Source: Pseudomonas capsici
GTDB lineage: Bacteria > Pseudomonadota > Gammaproteobacteria > Pseudomonadales > Pseudomonadaceae
Assembly: GCF_017165765.1 (NCBI RefSeq)
Contig: NZ_JAFGZD010000023.1
Location: 1-64,000, forward strand
Direction: 5' to 3'
DNA length: 64,000 nucleotides
The translations under genes and the position numbers were made by a program. The notes under the pieces were generated by a model. It saw only the letters and a list, made by a program, of their open reading frames with translations, was not told the origin of the DNA and did not search any database. This document shows, in pieces, positions 1 through 11,776 of the stretch. Each line of letters begins with the position of its first letter. The first letter of the stretch is position 1.

Positions 1-46
1 CAGTGAGATCGGGCAGTTACTGCCGCATCAGTGGATGCCGGCCTGA
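1..46 (+). CDS. IS66-family transposase (TnpC), C-terminal tail only
   Basis: One frame open from the left edge ends in SEIGQLLPHQWMPA and a TGA at 44-46. A short tail with LLPxxW followed by the element's terminal repeat is what the C-terminus of IS66-type TnpC transposases looks like. Only about 14 codons are in the window, so the family call rests on this tail plus the terminal repeat at 55-77. The rest of the gene lies to the left. Confidence 0.5.
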   Translation, partial: SEIGQLLPHQWMPA

Positions 47-77
47 CTTACGCAAGGTGAGTTCGCCGGACGCTTAC
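1..77 (+). mobile_element. right end of an IS66-family insertion sequence
   Basis: The reverse complement of 55-77 begins GTAAGCGTCCGGCGAACTC, which fits the GTAAGCG-type terminal inverted repeats of IS66 elements. It follows the transposase stop by about 10 bases, as expected at an IS right end. The element would end at 77. IS66 elements usually make 8-bp target duplications, so 78-85 (AGTGCTCC) is predicted to recur at the left end outside the window. The insertion ends the neighbouring DUF5677 reading frame. Confidence 0.6.
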
Positions 78-1084
78 AGTGCTCCTCCATGAATGGCGTT
101 ATTGGCATGCTGATAGCCTCGTCTCAAAATTCCCATTTCAACAATGCTTTCTAATTCCCGAAAGGTGATTTTTGTACGGCCTAACTCCACCGCGGCCCAT
201 CCTAGGTCTTTGGCGAAAGCTGGGCCAAATGATTCTATCAGTTGTATTTTTTGTTTTTTTAGAGAGTTTAAATACTTTTCATTGGATGCGTTCTTGGCTC
301 CCGTTGTAATGTTTTTGTAACTAGGCTCGGCTAGTCGTAATTCATCAATTATGCTGTGTGCTAAGTACATTTTGGCACATTTATCTGATTGCTTGCTTAA
401 AAACATCGCAATAACACAAATCTCGTGAAGTGACCGCCATCTAGCTAATGCACCGTCGGCATATCCAGCTCTTGCGAGAACTAGGATTTCACCAACTACA
501 TTATATGCTCTTAAAATTATCCTGCTCAGTGCAAGCGCAGTATGTGAGTTAGCGTATGCTCCATTCTTAAGCTCAGAAGCAGCTCCATTCCATTCTATTA
601 ATAAATGTCCTAGAATGTTTAGTTGGTCTGCGGCTTTGCCCCAAAGATTTTCGACCGTGCTAGCACGTAACTCTTGTATTTCTTTTAGGTGTTTTGTGTG
701 ATGGATGGCCTGCTTTAGTAATTCTTCCTCGATTAAGTCAGCCATTTTCTCCAATGTGATATAGATAGTCTGCTCTACAGTTTCAGTTATGTGAGAGGAA
801 ATCTCATTAATTGTTTCTTTCAGGTCGAGTGCAATCCGGTTGATAACTGCCTGTATTTCTTCTCTTGTGTTGCCGAGAGAGCATGGAGTATCTAATTTTA
901 TCGTAATTTCGTCATCCTTGGCATTTCTAAGCGCATTGGCTAAAGCTTTCAGGTCAGAGTCATCGCAGTTTAAATTTAGACGCTTAATTGATTTTTTCAA
1001 AGCTATATGTAAAATATTATCAGGTGCCGTGGCTTCTGTTAGTGCTTTATCCAGTTGTTCCTGTAATCTATACGGTTTATTCAC
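74..1084 (-). pseudogene. DUF5677-type hypothetical protein, 3' end cut by IS66 insertion
   Basis: A 336-codon AT-rich frame. Residues about 205-235 (ARAGYADGALARWRSLHE) match the core of DUF5677 proteins, a family of unknown function. The N-terminal 140 residues are charged and helical, probably coiled coil. The stop TAA lies inside the IS terminal repeat (GTAAGCG), so the natural C-terminus is missing: the frame ends right after NNAIHGGAL, near where family members have a conserved histidine motif. A GGAAAG box precedes the ATG. Base composition is much lower in G+C than the core genes, which suggests horizontal origin. Whether the shortened protein works cannot be told from sequence. Confidence 0.6.
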
Positions 1085-2049
<965 letters not shown>

Positions 2050-2074
2050 AAAAAAAGACGCCCTAAGGCGTCTT
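2050..2074 (-). terminator. ssrA terminator
   Basis: Read on the minus strand: AAGACGCC, loop TTAG, GGCGTCTT, then a seven-base T run. It starts 14 bases past the CCA end of tmRNA, so it is the intrinsic terminator of ssrA. Confidence 0.9.
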
Positions 2075-2087
2075 CATTTGTCAGATT

Positions 2088-2479
2088 TGGTGGAGCCGGG
2101 GGGATTTGAACCCCCGTCCGCCAGTACTCCGCTGTCGGTACTACATGCTTAGCCGTGTCTATTAAGTTAACCCTCAGCGACCCGACGGGCAGGGTGCTTT
2201 GGGCGAGTTGCGTAAGATTTAGTCGCGTCGGCCACAACGTCCTAAGCGACGATCCTGTTCTATATGACAATCATTTCGGGTTTACAGGCATCCCCTGATG
2301 ATTGCTGGAGCCGAAGCTACCAGAAGAGCTAGTCGCGCCGCTTACGCAGCGAGAGCGTAGCCCTCGTAGTTTTCGTCATTGGCAACTATAGAAAGTTGCA
2401 ACAGTGGATTTACGACTTCTGTTACCAAGTCGGCATGCACCTAAAGTTTCATCACCGGCGTCGAATCCTAATCGGCCCC
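2088..2479 (-). ncRNA. ssrA: tmRNA
   Basis: Transfer-messenger RNA, which rescues stalled ribosomes together with SmpB (encoded at 11777-12259) and tags the nascent chain for proteolysis. On the minus strand the 5' end begins GGGGCCGATTAGGATTCGAC and the 3' end carries the tRNA-like TTCAAATCCC arm and encoded CCA. The tag frame (2383 down to 2342) translates as ANDENYEGYALAA followed by TAA, ending in the usual ALAA degron. Length is 392 nt, normal for Pseudomonas. The 3' end is a classic island attachment site, and the sequence downstream is accessory. Confidence 0.97.
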
Positions 2480-2594
2480 GTGACGGCTTTCGCTGTCATT
2501 GGGCGGGAGTCTACGCCAATTGAGACGGCGCGTCGACCCGCGTCTTGCTTTGCCGACCGGGGCCTGCTCGCTGGCTGGCCCCGGTGCGTGGTTC

Positions 2595-2882
2595 TTACTT
2601 GCTGCCGCCTTCGCTGCCCGAGCCGATGTTTTTCAGTTCGGTGATGGCTTGGGTGGTCAGTTCGACGCAGGTCTTGTTGTCGCCCTTGGCCTGGGCGGCG
2701 CGTGCGTCGGTTTCGGTCTTGGCCAGGGACTGTTTCAGGTCGGGGCTCAGGTTGGCGTTGGTGGAAACCTGGGCATCCTTGATGGTCTGCAAGTTGCTGC
2801 CGCACAGGTCGTCGGCGGCGAACACCGGGGAAGCCAGCATGACAGAGCTGAGGAGTAGTCCAGTCAGGGCGGTACGCTTCAT
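2595..2882 (-). CDS. small exported protein of unknown function
   Basis: A 95-residue protein with a clear Sec signal peptide (MKRTALTGLLLSSVMLASPVFA, cleavage after residue 22), leaving a periplasmic product of about 73 residues. The mature part has two cysteines (about 27 and 73) that could form one disulfide, and a glycine/serine-rich end. A strong GGAGA site precedes the ATG. It lies 123 bases downstream of the D-lactate dehydrogenase gene on the same strand. The fold is predicted helical (LKQSLAKTETDARAAQAKG). I do not recognise a named family and infer no function beyond export. Confidence 0.75.
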   Translation of the reverse strand: MKRTALTGLLLSSVMLASPVFAADDLCGSNLQTIKDAQVSTNANLSPDLKQSLAKTETDARAAQAKGDNKTCVELTTQAITELKNIGSGSEGGSK

Positions 2883-3005
2883 ATTTCTCTCCTTGATTGC
2901 CGGTCGCTTGGGCGGTTGCCCAGGGATTGGGTAAACCCGTTCAAGTAGGGCTCAAAAGGATGGACTGTGACGAAACGCAGGGGTTCTATTTATTTTCATG
3001 GCCCA

Positions 3006-5812
<2,807 letters not shown>

Positions 5813-5816
<4 letters not shown>

Positions 5817-6484
5817 GCGTCTTCCACGATCAGGACCACAAGGTCTTTGGGGCCATGGGCGCCGTAGGCCAGCACCTGTTCGATATCGGCGGTTTTGGAC
5901 GGGCCGGAAACCAGCAGGGCATTGGTCGGCATGCCGCCCGCCCAGTTCTGTTGCGTCTGGGCTTCGCACAGGTTGTTGTAGATCGTGCTGGCCTTGAGCA
6001 GGGCGAAATGCACCGGTGGCACCAGGCTCATCAGGCGTGGCTCTTCCCGAGTCGGCCAGATGATCAGGCTGCCGGTCGCGGCAATCGCGCCGACGGTGGT
6101 GGTGAAGCTGGCCGGGGTGTCATCGAACAGCTCTTTTTTCCATTGTTCGATGGGCCGGTCGTAGGTCTTGAGTGGCGGCAGTGTCGGCTGGGTTGCCCAG
6201 TGCCCGGCGACACGCTGGCCATGCTCGGTGCCGGGCGCGATCAGCAGGCTGGGCAACTGCCGGTCATGCACCAGTTCGCCCAGTATGGTCGGCCAGTTTG
6301 CTTCCGTGCACAGGTGGATTTCCGTATGCACGGCTTCCATCAGTTTGCGCAGTTGGGCGACCCGCTCTTCAGGGGCATAGGTCCAGGGTTCTGTCACCAG
6401 AGCTTCATTGAAGTTGTCGGCAATCGGTGTCGTTCCCGCAAGGCTCTGGCGCAGTTTGGCGAGGATGTTTTGCTTGGCATTCAT
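5813..6484 (-). CDS. lutC: lactate utilization protein C (LUD domain)
   Basis: A 223-residue LUD-domain protein, the third component of the LutABC L-lactate oxidation system (also named LldG/YkgG). The fold is visible as the ATGSLIIW and EEPRLMSLVPPVHFALL stretches typical of the family. It has no Fe-S cysteine motif of its own, as expected. Its ATG shares one base with the lutB stop (TGATG) and its own stop overlaps the dld start (ATGA). Translational coupling to both neighbours therefore looks likely. Confidence 0.9.
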
Positions 6485-7941
6485 CAGGATTCTCCAGACT
6501 GCTTGTTCAGATGCTCGCGGGCCATTTCATGCAGCGAGCGGGCAGCGGGTTTCGGCGCGCTGTGGTTCTGTGTCCAGGGACCGACATTGCCGGGCATCAG
6601 GCCGCGCAGGCGAGTGGCCATTAGCGCGAATGCTTTATAGAGGGCGGGCGAGGTATTGAGTTTCGTCCAGGCGTTCCAGATCAGGCGCTCCTTGCGTGAA
6701 TACTTGCGGCCCTGATCGCGCATCACCCGGTCGGGCGCATCCGGGGCCTTGACGTTTTCTTCGCGCAGGCGGCGCAGTAAGGCCGGAATCGGGATCTTGA
6801 CCGGGCACACTTCGCCGCAGGCACCACAGAGCGATGAGGCGCTGGGGTGGTCTGGCACTTTGCTCAGGCCCGCCATGTGCGGGGTAATGATCTTGCCGAT
6901 GGGGCCGGGGTAGACCTCGCCGTAGGTATGACCGCCGACGCGGGTATAGACCGGGCAATGATTCATGCACGCGCCGCAGCGAATGCAGTTCAGGGTCTGG
7001 CGCAGTTCGCTGTCGGCAAAGGCCTGGGTGCGACCGTTGTCCAGCAGCACCAGATGCACTTCCTGCGGCCCGTCCAGCTCATGGGGTTTGCGCGGCCCCG
7101 AGATCATGTTGACGTAGGTGGTGATCGGAATGCCCAGCGCCGAGCGGGTCAGCAGCGACAGCAAGGGGATGGTGTCGCGCAGGTTCTCGACGACTTTCTC
7201 GATGCCGGTCACGGCGATATGCACAGGTGGCACACTGGTGACCATGCGCCCGTTGCCTTCGTTTTCCACCAGCAACAGGGTGCCGGTTTCGGCAATCGCG
7301 AAGTTGACGCCGGAGACACCGATATCCGCTTCGAAGAACTTCTGGCGCAGCACGCGGCGGCCGATCTGGATCAACTGGTCGACGTCAGTGGTGTACTCCA
7401 CGCCCAGTTTTTCATGGAACAGTTTGCCCACCTGACCGGCATTCTTGTGGATGGCCGGCATGATGATGTGCGAAGGCTTTTCGTGGTCCATCTGCACGAT
7501 GTATTCGCCCATGTCCGCTTCCAGGCACTCGACGCCGCGCTCGCCCAGGAAGTCGTTCATTTCCATCTCTTCGCTGACCATCGACTTGCCTTTGATCACT
7601 TGCCTGGCTTCGTGGGCGTTGACGATGGACAGCACGATGTCATTGGCCTGCTCGACGGTTTCGGCCCAGTGCACGTTCACGCCGTTGCGGATCAGGTTGC
7701 GTTCCAGTTGCTCCAGCAGGTCCGGCAGTTTGGACAGGGCTCGGGCGCGAATGGCATTGCCCAGTGCACGCAGGTCTTCGCGTTCTTCGGGGTCGCTGAA
7801 AGCAGCGGCGCGCTTGGTCATCAGCGAGTCCATGGCACGCCGGAAGTTGCCGCGTAGTTGCTTATCGCCGAGGGCCTCATGGGCACGAGAGCGGAAGTCC
7901 GTTTCCACTTCCACGGTCGGAATGCGCGTTTGCGTGTTCAT
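6484..7941 (-). CDS. lutB: lactate utilization iron-sulfur protein B
   Basis: A 485-residue Fe-S protein (LldF/YkgF family), the electron-transfer core of the LutABC L-lactate dehydrogenase. A LUD domain occupies the first 300 residues (TGTLLLVENEGNGRMVT). Cluster motifs follow: CIRCGACMNHCP near residue 319 and CGACGEVCP near 371, then a basic C-terminal tail. The ATG at 7941 overlaps the lutA stop (ATGA) and gives the family's usual N-terminus; the longer open frame upstream is lutA sequence in another frame. Confidence 0.92.
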   Translation of the reverse strand: MNTQTRIPTVEVETDFRSRAHEALGDKQLRGNFRRAMDSLMTKRAAAFSDPEEREDLRALGNAIRARALSKLPDLLEQLERNLIRNGVNVHWAETVEQANDIVLSIVNAHEARQVIKGKSMVSEEMEMNDFLGERGVECLEADMGEYIVQMDHEKPSHIIMPAIHKNAGQVGKLFHEKLGVEYTTDVDQLIQIGRRVLRQKFFEADIGVSGVNFAIAETGTLLLVENEGNGRMVTSVPPVHIAVTGIEKVVENLRDTIPLLSLLTRSALGIPITTYVNMISGPRKPHELDGPQEVHLVLLDNGRTQAFADSELRQTLNCIRCGACMNHCPVYTRVGGHTYGEVYPGPIGKIITPHMAGLSKVPDHPSASSLCGACGEVCPVKIPIPALLRRLREENVKAPDAPDRVMRDQGRKYSRKERLIWNAWTKLNTSPALYKAFALMATRLRGLMPGNVGPWTQNHSAPKPAARSLHEMAREHLNKQSGES

Positions 7942-8762
7942 CGCTGTTCTCCGGTGCGTTGCCACAGGAAGCTCGCCAGATGCAGGCCGCGCAGGGATTC
8001 GCGTTGTTTCTCCAGAGCGCCGTTGATATTCATCAGGCAGCCGCAATCGGCAGTGAGAATCTGATCTGCGCCGGACTCCTTCAAAGCGCGTGTCTTGTCG
8101 GCGACCATGGCTCCGGAAATATCCGGCATGCGCACGCTGAAGGTCCCGCCGAAGCCGCAACACTCGCTTTCATGATCGTGTTCGACACGCTGCACATTGG
8201 CCAGTTGGGACAAAAGTTCACGGGCATGCAGATGGGTGTTCATTTCGCGGCGCGCGGAACAGGAGGTGTGCAGGGCGACCTTGATCGGCTGGCCTTGATC
8301 GTGCAGCCGGGCCTTGCAGACGAACAGCAGAAATTCAGTCAGTTCATAGGTGCGTGCGGCCAGGGCGCGGACCTGTTCGAGGGTGTCGGGCTCGTCCTTG
8401 AACAGTTCGGGGTAGTGCTCGCGAAACATGCCGGCGCAGGAGCCGGAAGGCACGATCACCGGATGGTCACCCGCGAACAGCGCCAGTTGCGCGCGGGCCA
8501 CTTCCCGGGCCTGCTCGGTATAGCCGCTGGTGTAGGCCGGTTGTCCGCAGCAGCTTTGTTCTTGCGGATAGTCGACCGCGATACCTTCCCGTTCCAGCAG
8601 GTGGATGGCGTCCATCCCGGCTTCGGGAAAAAACAGGTCGACCACGCAGGTGCCGAACAGATAGACCCGCTGCGGTTTTTCGGTGGGGTATTGCCGTGGC
8701 CCATGACGCGCTGGCGCGACACGGGTGGCATTGGGTGATGCATTGTAGAAAAGCTCGCTCAT
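7938..8762 (-). CDS. lutA: lactate utilization Fe-S oxidoreductase A
   Basis: A 274-residue protein with two CCG (cysteine-rich, heterodisulfide-reductase-like) domains, seen as SCCGQPAYTSGY in the first half and CCGFGGTFSVRMPD in the second. This is the LutA/LldE/YkgE family. With LutB and LutC it oxidises L-lactate to pyruvate and passes electrons to the respiratory chain. The first 15-20 residues form a basic, low-complexity extension before VYLFGTCVVDLF, where most family members begin, so translation could start slightly downstream. It is the first Lut gene after the permease, 95 bases away. Confidence 0.92.
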   Translation of the reverse strand: MSELFYNASPNATRVAPARHGPRQYPTEKPQRVYLFGTCVVDLFFPEAGMDAIHLLEREGIAVDYPQEQSCCGQPAYTSGYTEQAREVARAQLALFAGDHPVIVPSGSCAGMFREHYPELFKDEPDTLEQVRALAARTYELTEFLLFVCKARLHDQGQPIKVALHTSCSARREMNTHLHARELLSQLANVQRVEHDHESECCGFGGTFSVRMPDISGAMVADKTRALKESGADQILTADCGCLMNINGALEKQRESLRGLHLASFLWQRTGEQR

Positions 8763-8810
8763 CAGGTGTTTCTCCGGGTGGGCCCGGTTATCCGTTCAGG
8801 GCATGAATGG

Positions 8811-8839
8811 CTGACGCCGGTGGTTCAGGCCGGCGTCAG
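8811..8839 (-). repeat. intercistronic hairpin between lctP and lutA
   Basis: A perfect 10-bp inverted repeat (CTGACGCCGG / CCGGCGTCAG) around a 9-base loop, between the permease stop and lutA. On the minus strand it lacks a strong T run. It is more likely an mRNA-stabilising or partial-termination structure that sets permease versus enzyme levels than a full terminator. Confidence 0.6.
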
Positions 8840-8857
8840 GGCTTCGTGTCTTGTTGA

Positions 8858-10549
8858 TCAGTGAACCACCATGCCGGTGAACCAGTAGGCCTGGGCATAG
8901 GTGATGCAGCCCACGATGGTGGCAAAAAACAGGCTGTGCTTGAGGGTGAAGCGGAACAGGTCCGATTCCTTGCCCACCAGCCCGGTTGCGGCGCAGGCTA
9001 CGGCGATGGATTGCGGCGAAATCATCTTGCCGGTCACGCCGCCGCTGGAGTTGGCGGCGACCATCAACACATCACTGACACCTATCTGGTGTGCCGTGGT
9101 GGCTTGCAGTGAGCCGAACAGCGCATTGGCCGAAGTATCGGAACCCGTCAGGAATACACCGAGCCAGCCGAGAAACGGCGAGAAGAACGGAAACGCTGCG
9201 CCCGTTCCGGCCAGTACCAGCGCCAGGGTCGAAGACATGCCTGAGTAGTTCATGACAAAGGCGAAGGCCAGCACCATGCCGATGGAGACGATGGCCCAGC
9301 GCAGCTCGATCAGCGTCTCCTTGAAGGTGGTCAGACCAATCTTCGGGCTGATGCGCAAGACGATCATGGCCAGAATGGCCGAGAACAGAATCGCGGTGCC
9401 CGATGCGGCGATCAGGTCGAACTTGTAGACCGCTGGCATGGCGGTGGCCTTGGCTACGATGGGCGTACCCTTGATCACCAACTGGTCCAGATACGGCACG
9501 GCGATGTTGATGGTCCAGGCTTGCAGGGCACCGCCTGCCGCGAACATGGCCTTGAACGGCTTGAGGGTCCAGACCGTGACCATGGCGGTCAGAATCAGGA
9601 AGGGCGACCAGGCCTTGATGATCTGGCCCAAGGTGTAAGGCGATTTGACGCTGGTGCGTTGCTGCCCGAAACCGCCCGGGCCGCCTGCGATGGCTGCCGC
9701 ACCGCCACTGACGACCAGCGAGTCCGTAGCGCGTTGCGGCTGCCAGACTTTCAGGAACAGTGTCAGCGACACGATGCTGACCAGTGCCGAGGTAATGTCC
9801 GGCAGCTCGGGGCCGATGAAGTTGGAGGTGAGGTACTGGGTGATCGCAAAGCTCAGGCCGGCAATCAGTGCGGCAGGCCAAGTCTCCTTGACGCCCCGGA
9901 CACCGTCCATCATGAACATCAGCCAGAAGGGTACGAATATCGACAGCAGCGGCAACTGACGGCCTGCCATGGCACCGATCTTGAACGCATCGATCCCCGA
10001 AACCTGCCCGGCGACAATGATCGGAATGCCCAGCGCACCAAAGGCCACGGGAGCGGTGTTGGCGATCAGGCACAGGCCGGCGGCGTACAGCGGATTGAGT
10101 CCCAGCCCGACCAGCAGAGCAGCGGTAATCGCCACCGGCGCGCCGAAACCGGCAGCGCCTTCCAGGAAAGCACCGAAGCAGAAGCCGATCAGCAACACCT
10201 GCAGACGCTGGTCATCGGTAATCGACATGACCGAGCTGCGGATGATCTCGAACTGGCCGCTCTTGACGGTCAGTTTGTAGAGAAAGACCGCCGCGACGAT
10301 GATCCAGGCGATAGGCCACAAGCCATAGGCGAACCCGTAGCCTGCGGCAGCCAGGGCCATGTCGGTAGGCATCTGGAACGCGAAGATCGCCACCAGTACC
10401 GACAGCGCCAGGGTAATGCTGCCCGCTATATGGCCTTTGAGCCTGAAAACGGCCAGTGCCAGAAAGAAGAACACGATGGGGATAAGCGCAGCGGCGGCGG
10501 AAAGGCCCAGACTGCCCAGAGGTGTATAGAGTTGTTGCCAGGTCTGCAT
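8858..10549 (-). CDS. lctP: L-lactate permease (LctP family)
   Basis: A 563-residue inner-membrane protein of the lactate permease family, made almost entirely of hydrophobic helices (about 13-14). Family hallmarks include GFCFGAFLEGAAGFGAPVAI near residue 120 and GSDTSANALFGSLQ near the C-terminus. It imports lactate, and probably glycolate, with protons. It is the first gene of the minus-strand lactate operon. A palindromic GntR-type operator lies 160 bases upstream of the ATG. The leader also carries an AAAAACAA motif (10565-10572) near the start codon, suggesting Hfq/Crc repression. Confidence 0.95.
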   Translation of the reverse strand: MQTWQQLYTPLGSLGLSAAAALIPIVFFFLALAVFRLKGHIAGSITLALSVLVAIFAFQMPTDMALAAAGYGFAYGLWPIAWIIVAAVFLYKLTVKSGQFEIIRSSVMSITDDQRLQVLLIGFCFGAFLEGAAGFGAPVAITAALLVGLGLNPLYAAGLCLIANTAPVAFGALGIPIIVAGQVSGIDAFKIGAMAGRQLPLLSIFVPFWLMFMMDGVRGVKETWPAALIAGLSFAITQYLTSNFIGPELPDITSALVSIVSLTLFLKVWQPQRATDSLVVSGGAAAIAGGPGGFGQQRTSVKSPYTLGQIIKAWSPFLILTAMVTVWTLKPFKAMFAAGGALQAWTINIAVPYLDQLVIKGTPIVAKATAMPAVYKFDLIAASGTAILFSAILAMIVLRISPKIGLTTFKETLIELRWAIVSIGMVLAFAFVMNYSGMSSTLALVLAGTGAAFPFFSPFLGWLGVFLTGSDTSANALFGSLQATTAHQIGVSDVLMVAANSSGGVTGKMISPQSIAVACAATGLVGKESDLFRFTLKHSLFFATIVGCITYAQAYWFTGMVVH

Positions 10550-10564
10550 GTAGGTGGCCCCTAA

Positions 10565-10572
10565 TTGTTTTT
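10565..10572 (-). promoter_or_regulatory. candidate Hfq/Crc (CA) motif in the lctP leader
   Basis: The minus strand reads AAAAACAA, matching AAnAAnAA, 15 bases before the lctP ATG and just upstream of an AGGGG Shine-Dalgarno-like stretch. In Pseudomonas, Hfq with Crc binds such motifs to block translation. The match is short, so it is a candidate only. Confidence 0.5.
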
Positions 10573-10708
10573 GGTAAGGCCCGGTGTTCTGTGTCGTGCG
10601 TGCATGGCCGATGTGGATGGACGAATCGCACAGTTCACCAGCTCAAGTCTTCCTGATCGGAAGGTCTTGCAGCGTGATGGAGGTCAGCCATCGGACGCTG
10701 GCATGGAT

Positions 10709-10725
10709 AATTGGTAATACCAATT
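10709..10725. promoter_or_regulatory. LldR/PdhR-type operator
   Basis: AATTGGTAATACCAATT is a perfect 17-base palindrome. It contains TTGGT-N3-ACCAA, the core recognised by FadR-subfamily GntR regulators such as LldR and PdhR. It sits between the divergent lctP and lldR genes. Confidence 0.85.
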
Positions 10726-10905
10726 TACAATGTCTGATCGCTAGGTTAGAAGCCTTGCTATTGTTGTGTCAATTTGTCTCGTCAAGACTTTGGTCGGGTG
10801 CGCAGGAAAATGCGGTTAGCCTGCTGCATCTGGCAGGTGCCTGAAGGGCGGCGATCGGCGAGAATACGCGGTCCCGCTAACGAGTCGGGTATGGAGTGAG
10901 GGGTT

Positions 10906-11673
10906 ATGGGCTTTGATCAGGTGCGTCAGCGCCGTTTGTCTGATGATATTGTCGAGCAACTGGAACGAATGATTCTTGAGGGCACGCTCAAGTCGGGCGG
11001 ACGCCTGCCTGCCGAGCGGGCACTTGCCGAGCAGTTTGGTGTTTCCCGTCCTTCCTTGCGTGAGGCCATCCAGAAGCTGACCGCCAAGGGGCTGCTGGTC
11101 AGTCGTCAGGGCGGCGGTAACTATGTCGTCGAAAACCTGGGTTCCACTTTCAGTGACCCGCTGCTTCATCTATTGGAAAGCAGTCCCGATGCCCAGCGCG
11201 ACCTGCTGGAGTTTCGTCACACCCTTGAAGCTTCCTGCGCTTACTACGCAGCCTTGCGCGCCACCGAGGTGGACCGCGAGCGCCTGCGTGAAGCCTTCGA
11301 TGCCTTGCAGGCTTGCTACACCTGCACCGATGAGGTGAGTCGGGCCGAAGAGGGCGCTGCCGATGCCAGTTTCCACCTGGCAATTGCCGAGGCCAGCCAC
11401 AACACGGTGCTGCTGCATACGATTCGGGGGTTGTTCGATCTGCTCAAGCGTAATGTCGTGATCAATATCGGCGGGATGTATCAGCAGCGCGCCGAGACCC
11501 GCGACATGCTGATCCAGCAGCATCGTGAGTTGTATCTGGCGATTATCGAAGGTCGCGCCGAGGATGCGCGTGAAGTGTCCAGCCGCCACCTGACCTATGT
11601 GCAGGAAGTGCTGGAAGAAGTGCGGCAACAGGTTCAGCGCACAGCGCGTGCGGAGCGCCGCAACAAGATGTGA
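10906..11673 (+). CDS. lldR: GntR/FadR-family regulator of lactate genes
   Basis: A 255-residue regulator. The N-terminal winged helix-turn-helix (residues about 8-75, with LPAERALAEQFGVSRPSLREAI) is typical of GntR proteins. The C-terminal FCD effector domain (about 95-235) carries metal/ligand histidines in DASFHLAIAEASHN and QHRELYLAIIEG. Divergence from lctP with a perfect palindrome between them supports control of lactate uptake and oxidation, relieved by lactate. Symbol assigned by family and context; PdhR is a related alternative. Confidence 0.88.
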   Translation: MGFDQVRQRRLSDDIVEQLERMILEGTLKSGGRLPAERALAEQFGVSRPSLREAIQKLTAKGLLVSRQGGGNYVVENLGSTFSDPLLHLLESSPDAQRDLLEFRHTLEASCAYYAALRATEVDRERLREAFDALQACYTCTDEVSRAEEGAADASFHLAIAEASHNTVLLHTIRGLFDLLKRNVVINIGGMYQQRAETRDMLIQQHRELYLAIIEGRAEDAREVSSRHLTYVQEVLEEVRQQVQRTARAERRNKM

Positions 11674-11684
11674 TCAAGGGCAGT

Positions 11685-11767
11685 TTCGCGGATGAATCCG
11701 CTCCCGCGGCGAGCGTGCAGGAGCCAATTCATTCGCGAAAAGGAGTCGCGGACAAATCCACTCCCGC
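11685..11767. repeat. REP/REPIN-type repeat cluster
   Basis: TTCGCGGATGAATCCGCTCC (11685-11704) and GGAGCCAATTCATTCGCGAA (11720-11739) form an imperfect inverted pair. A third, direct copy starting TCGCGGACAAATCCACTCCC lies at 11746-11765. These are Pseudomonas REP units, set between the converging 3' ends of lldR and smpB. Confidence 0.75.
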
Positions 11768-11776
11768 AGACCGGGA

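Larger units (their letters stand above)
10550..10905. promoter_or_regulatory. divergent lctP/lldR control region
   Basis: This 356-base gap separates divergent lctP and lldR and holds no gene. It contains the operator palindrome at 10709-10725 and, on the lctP side, the AAAAACAA motif at 10565-10572. Promoter hexamers could not be assigned with confidence. Confidence 0.7.
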
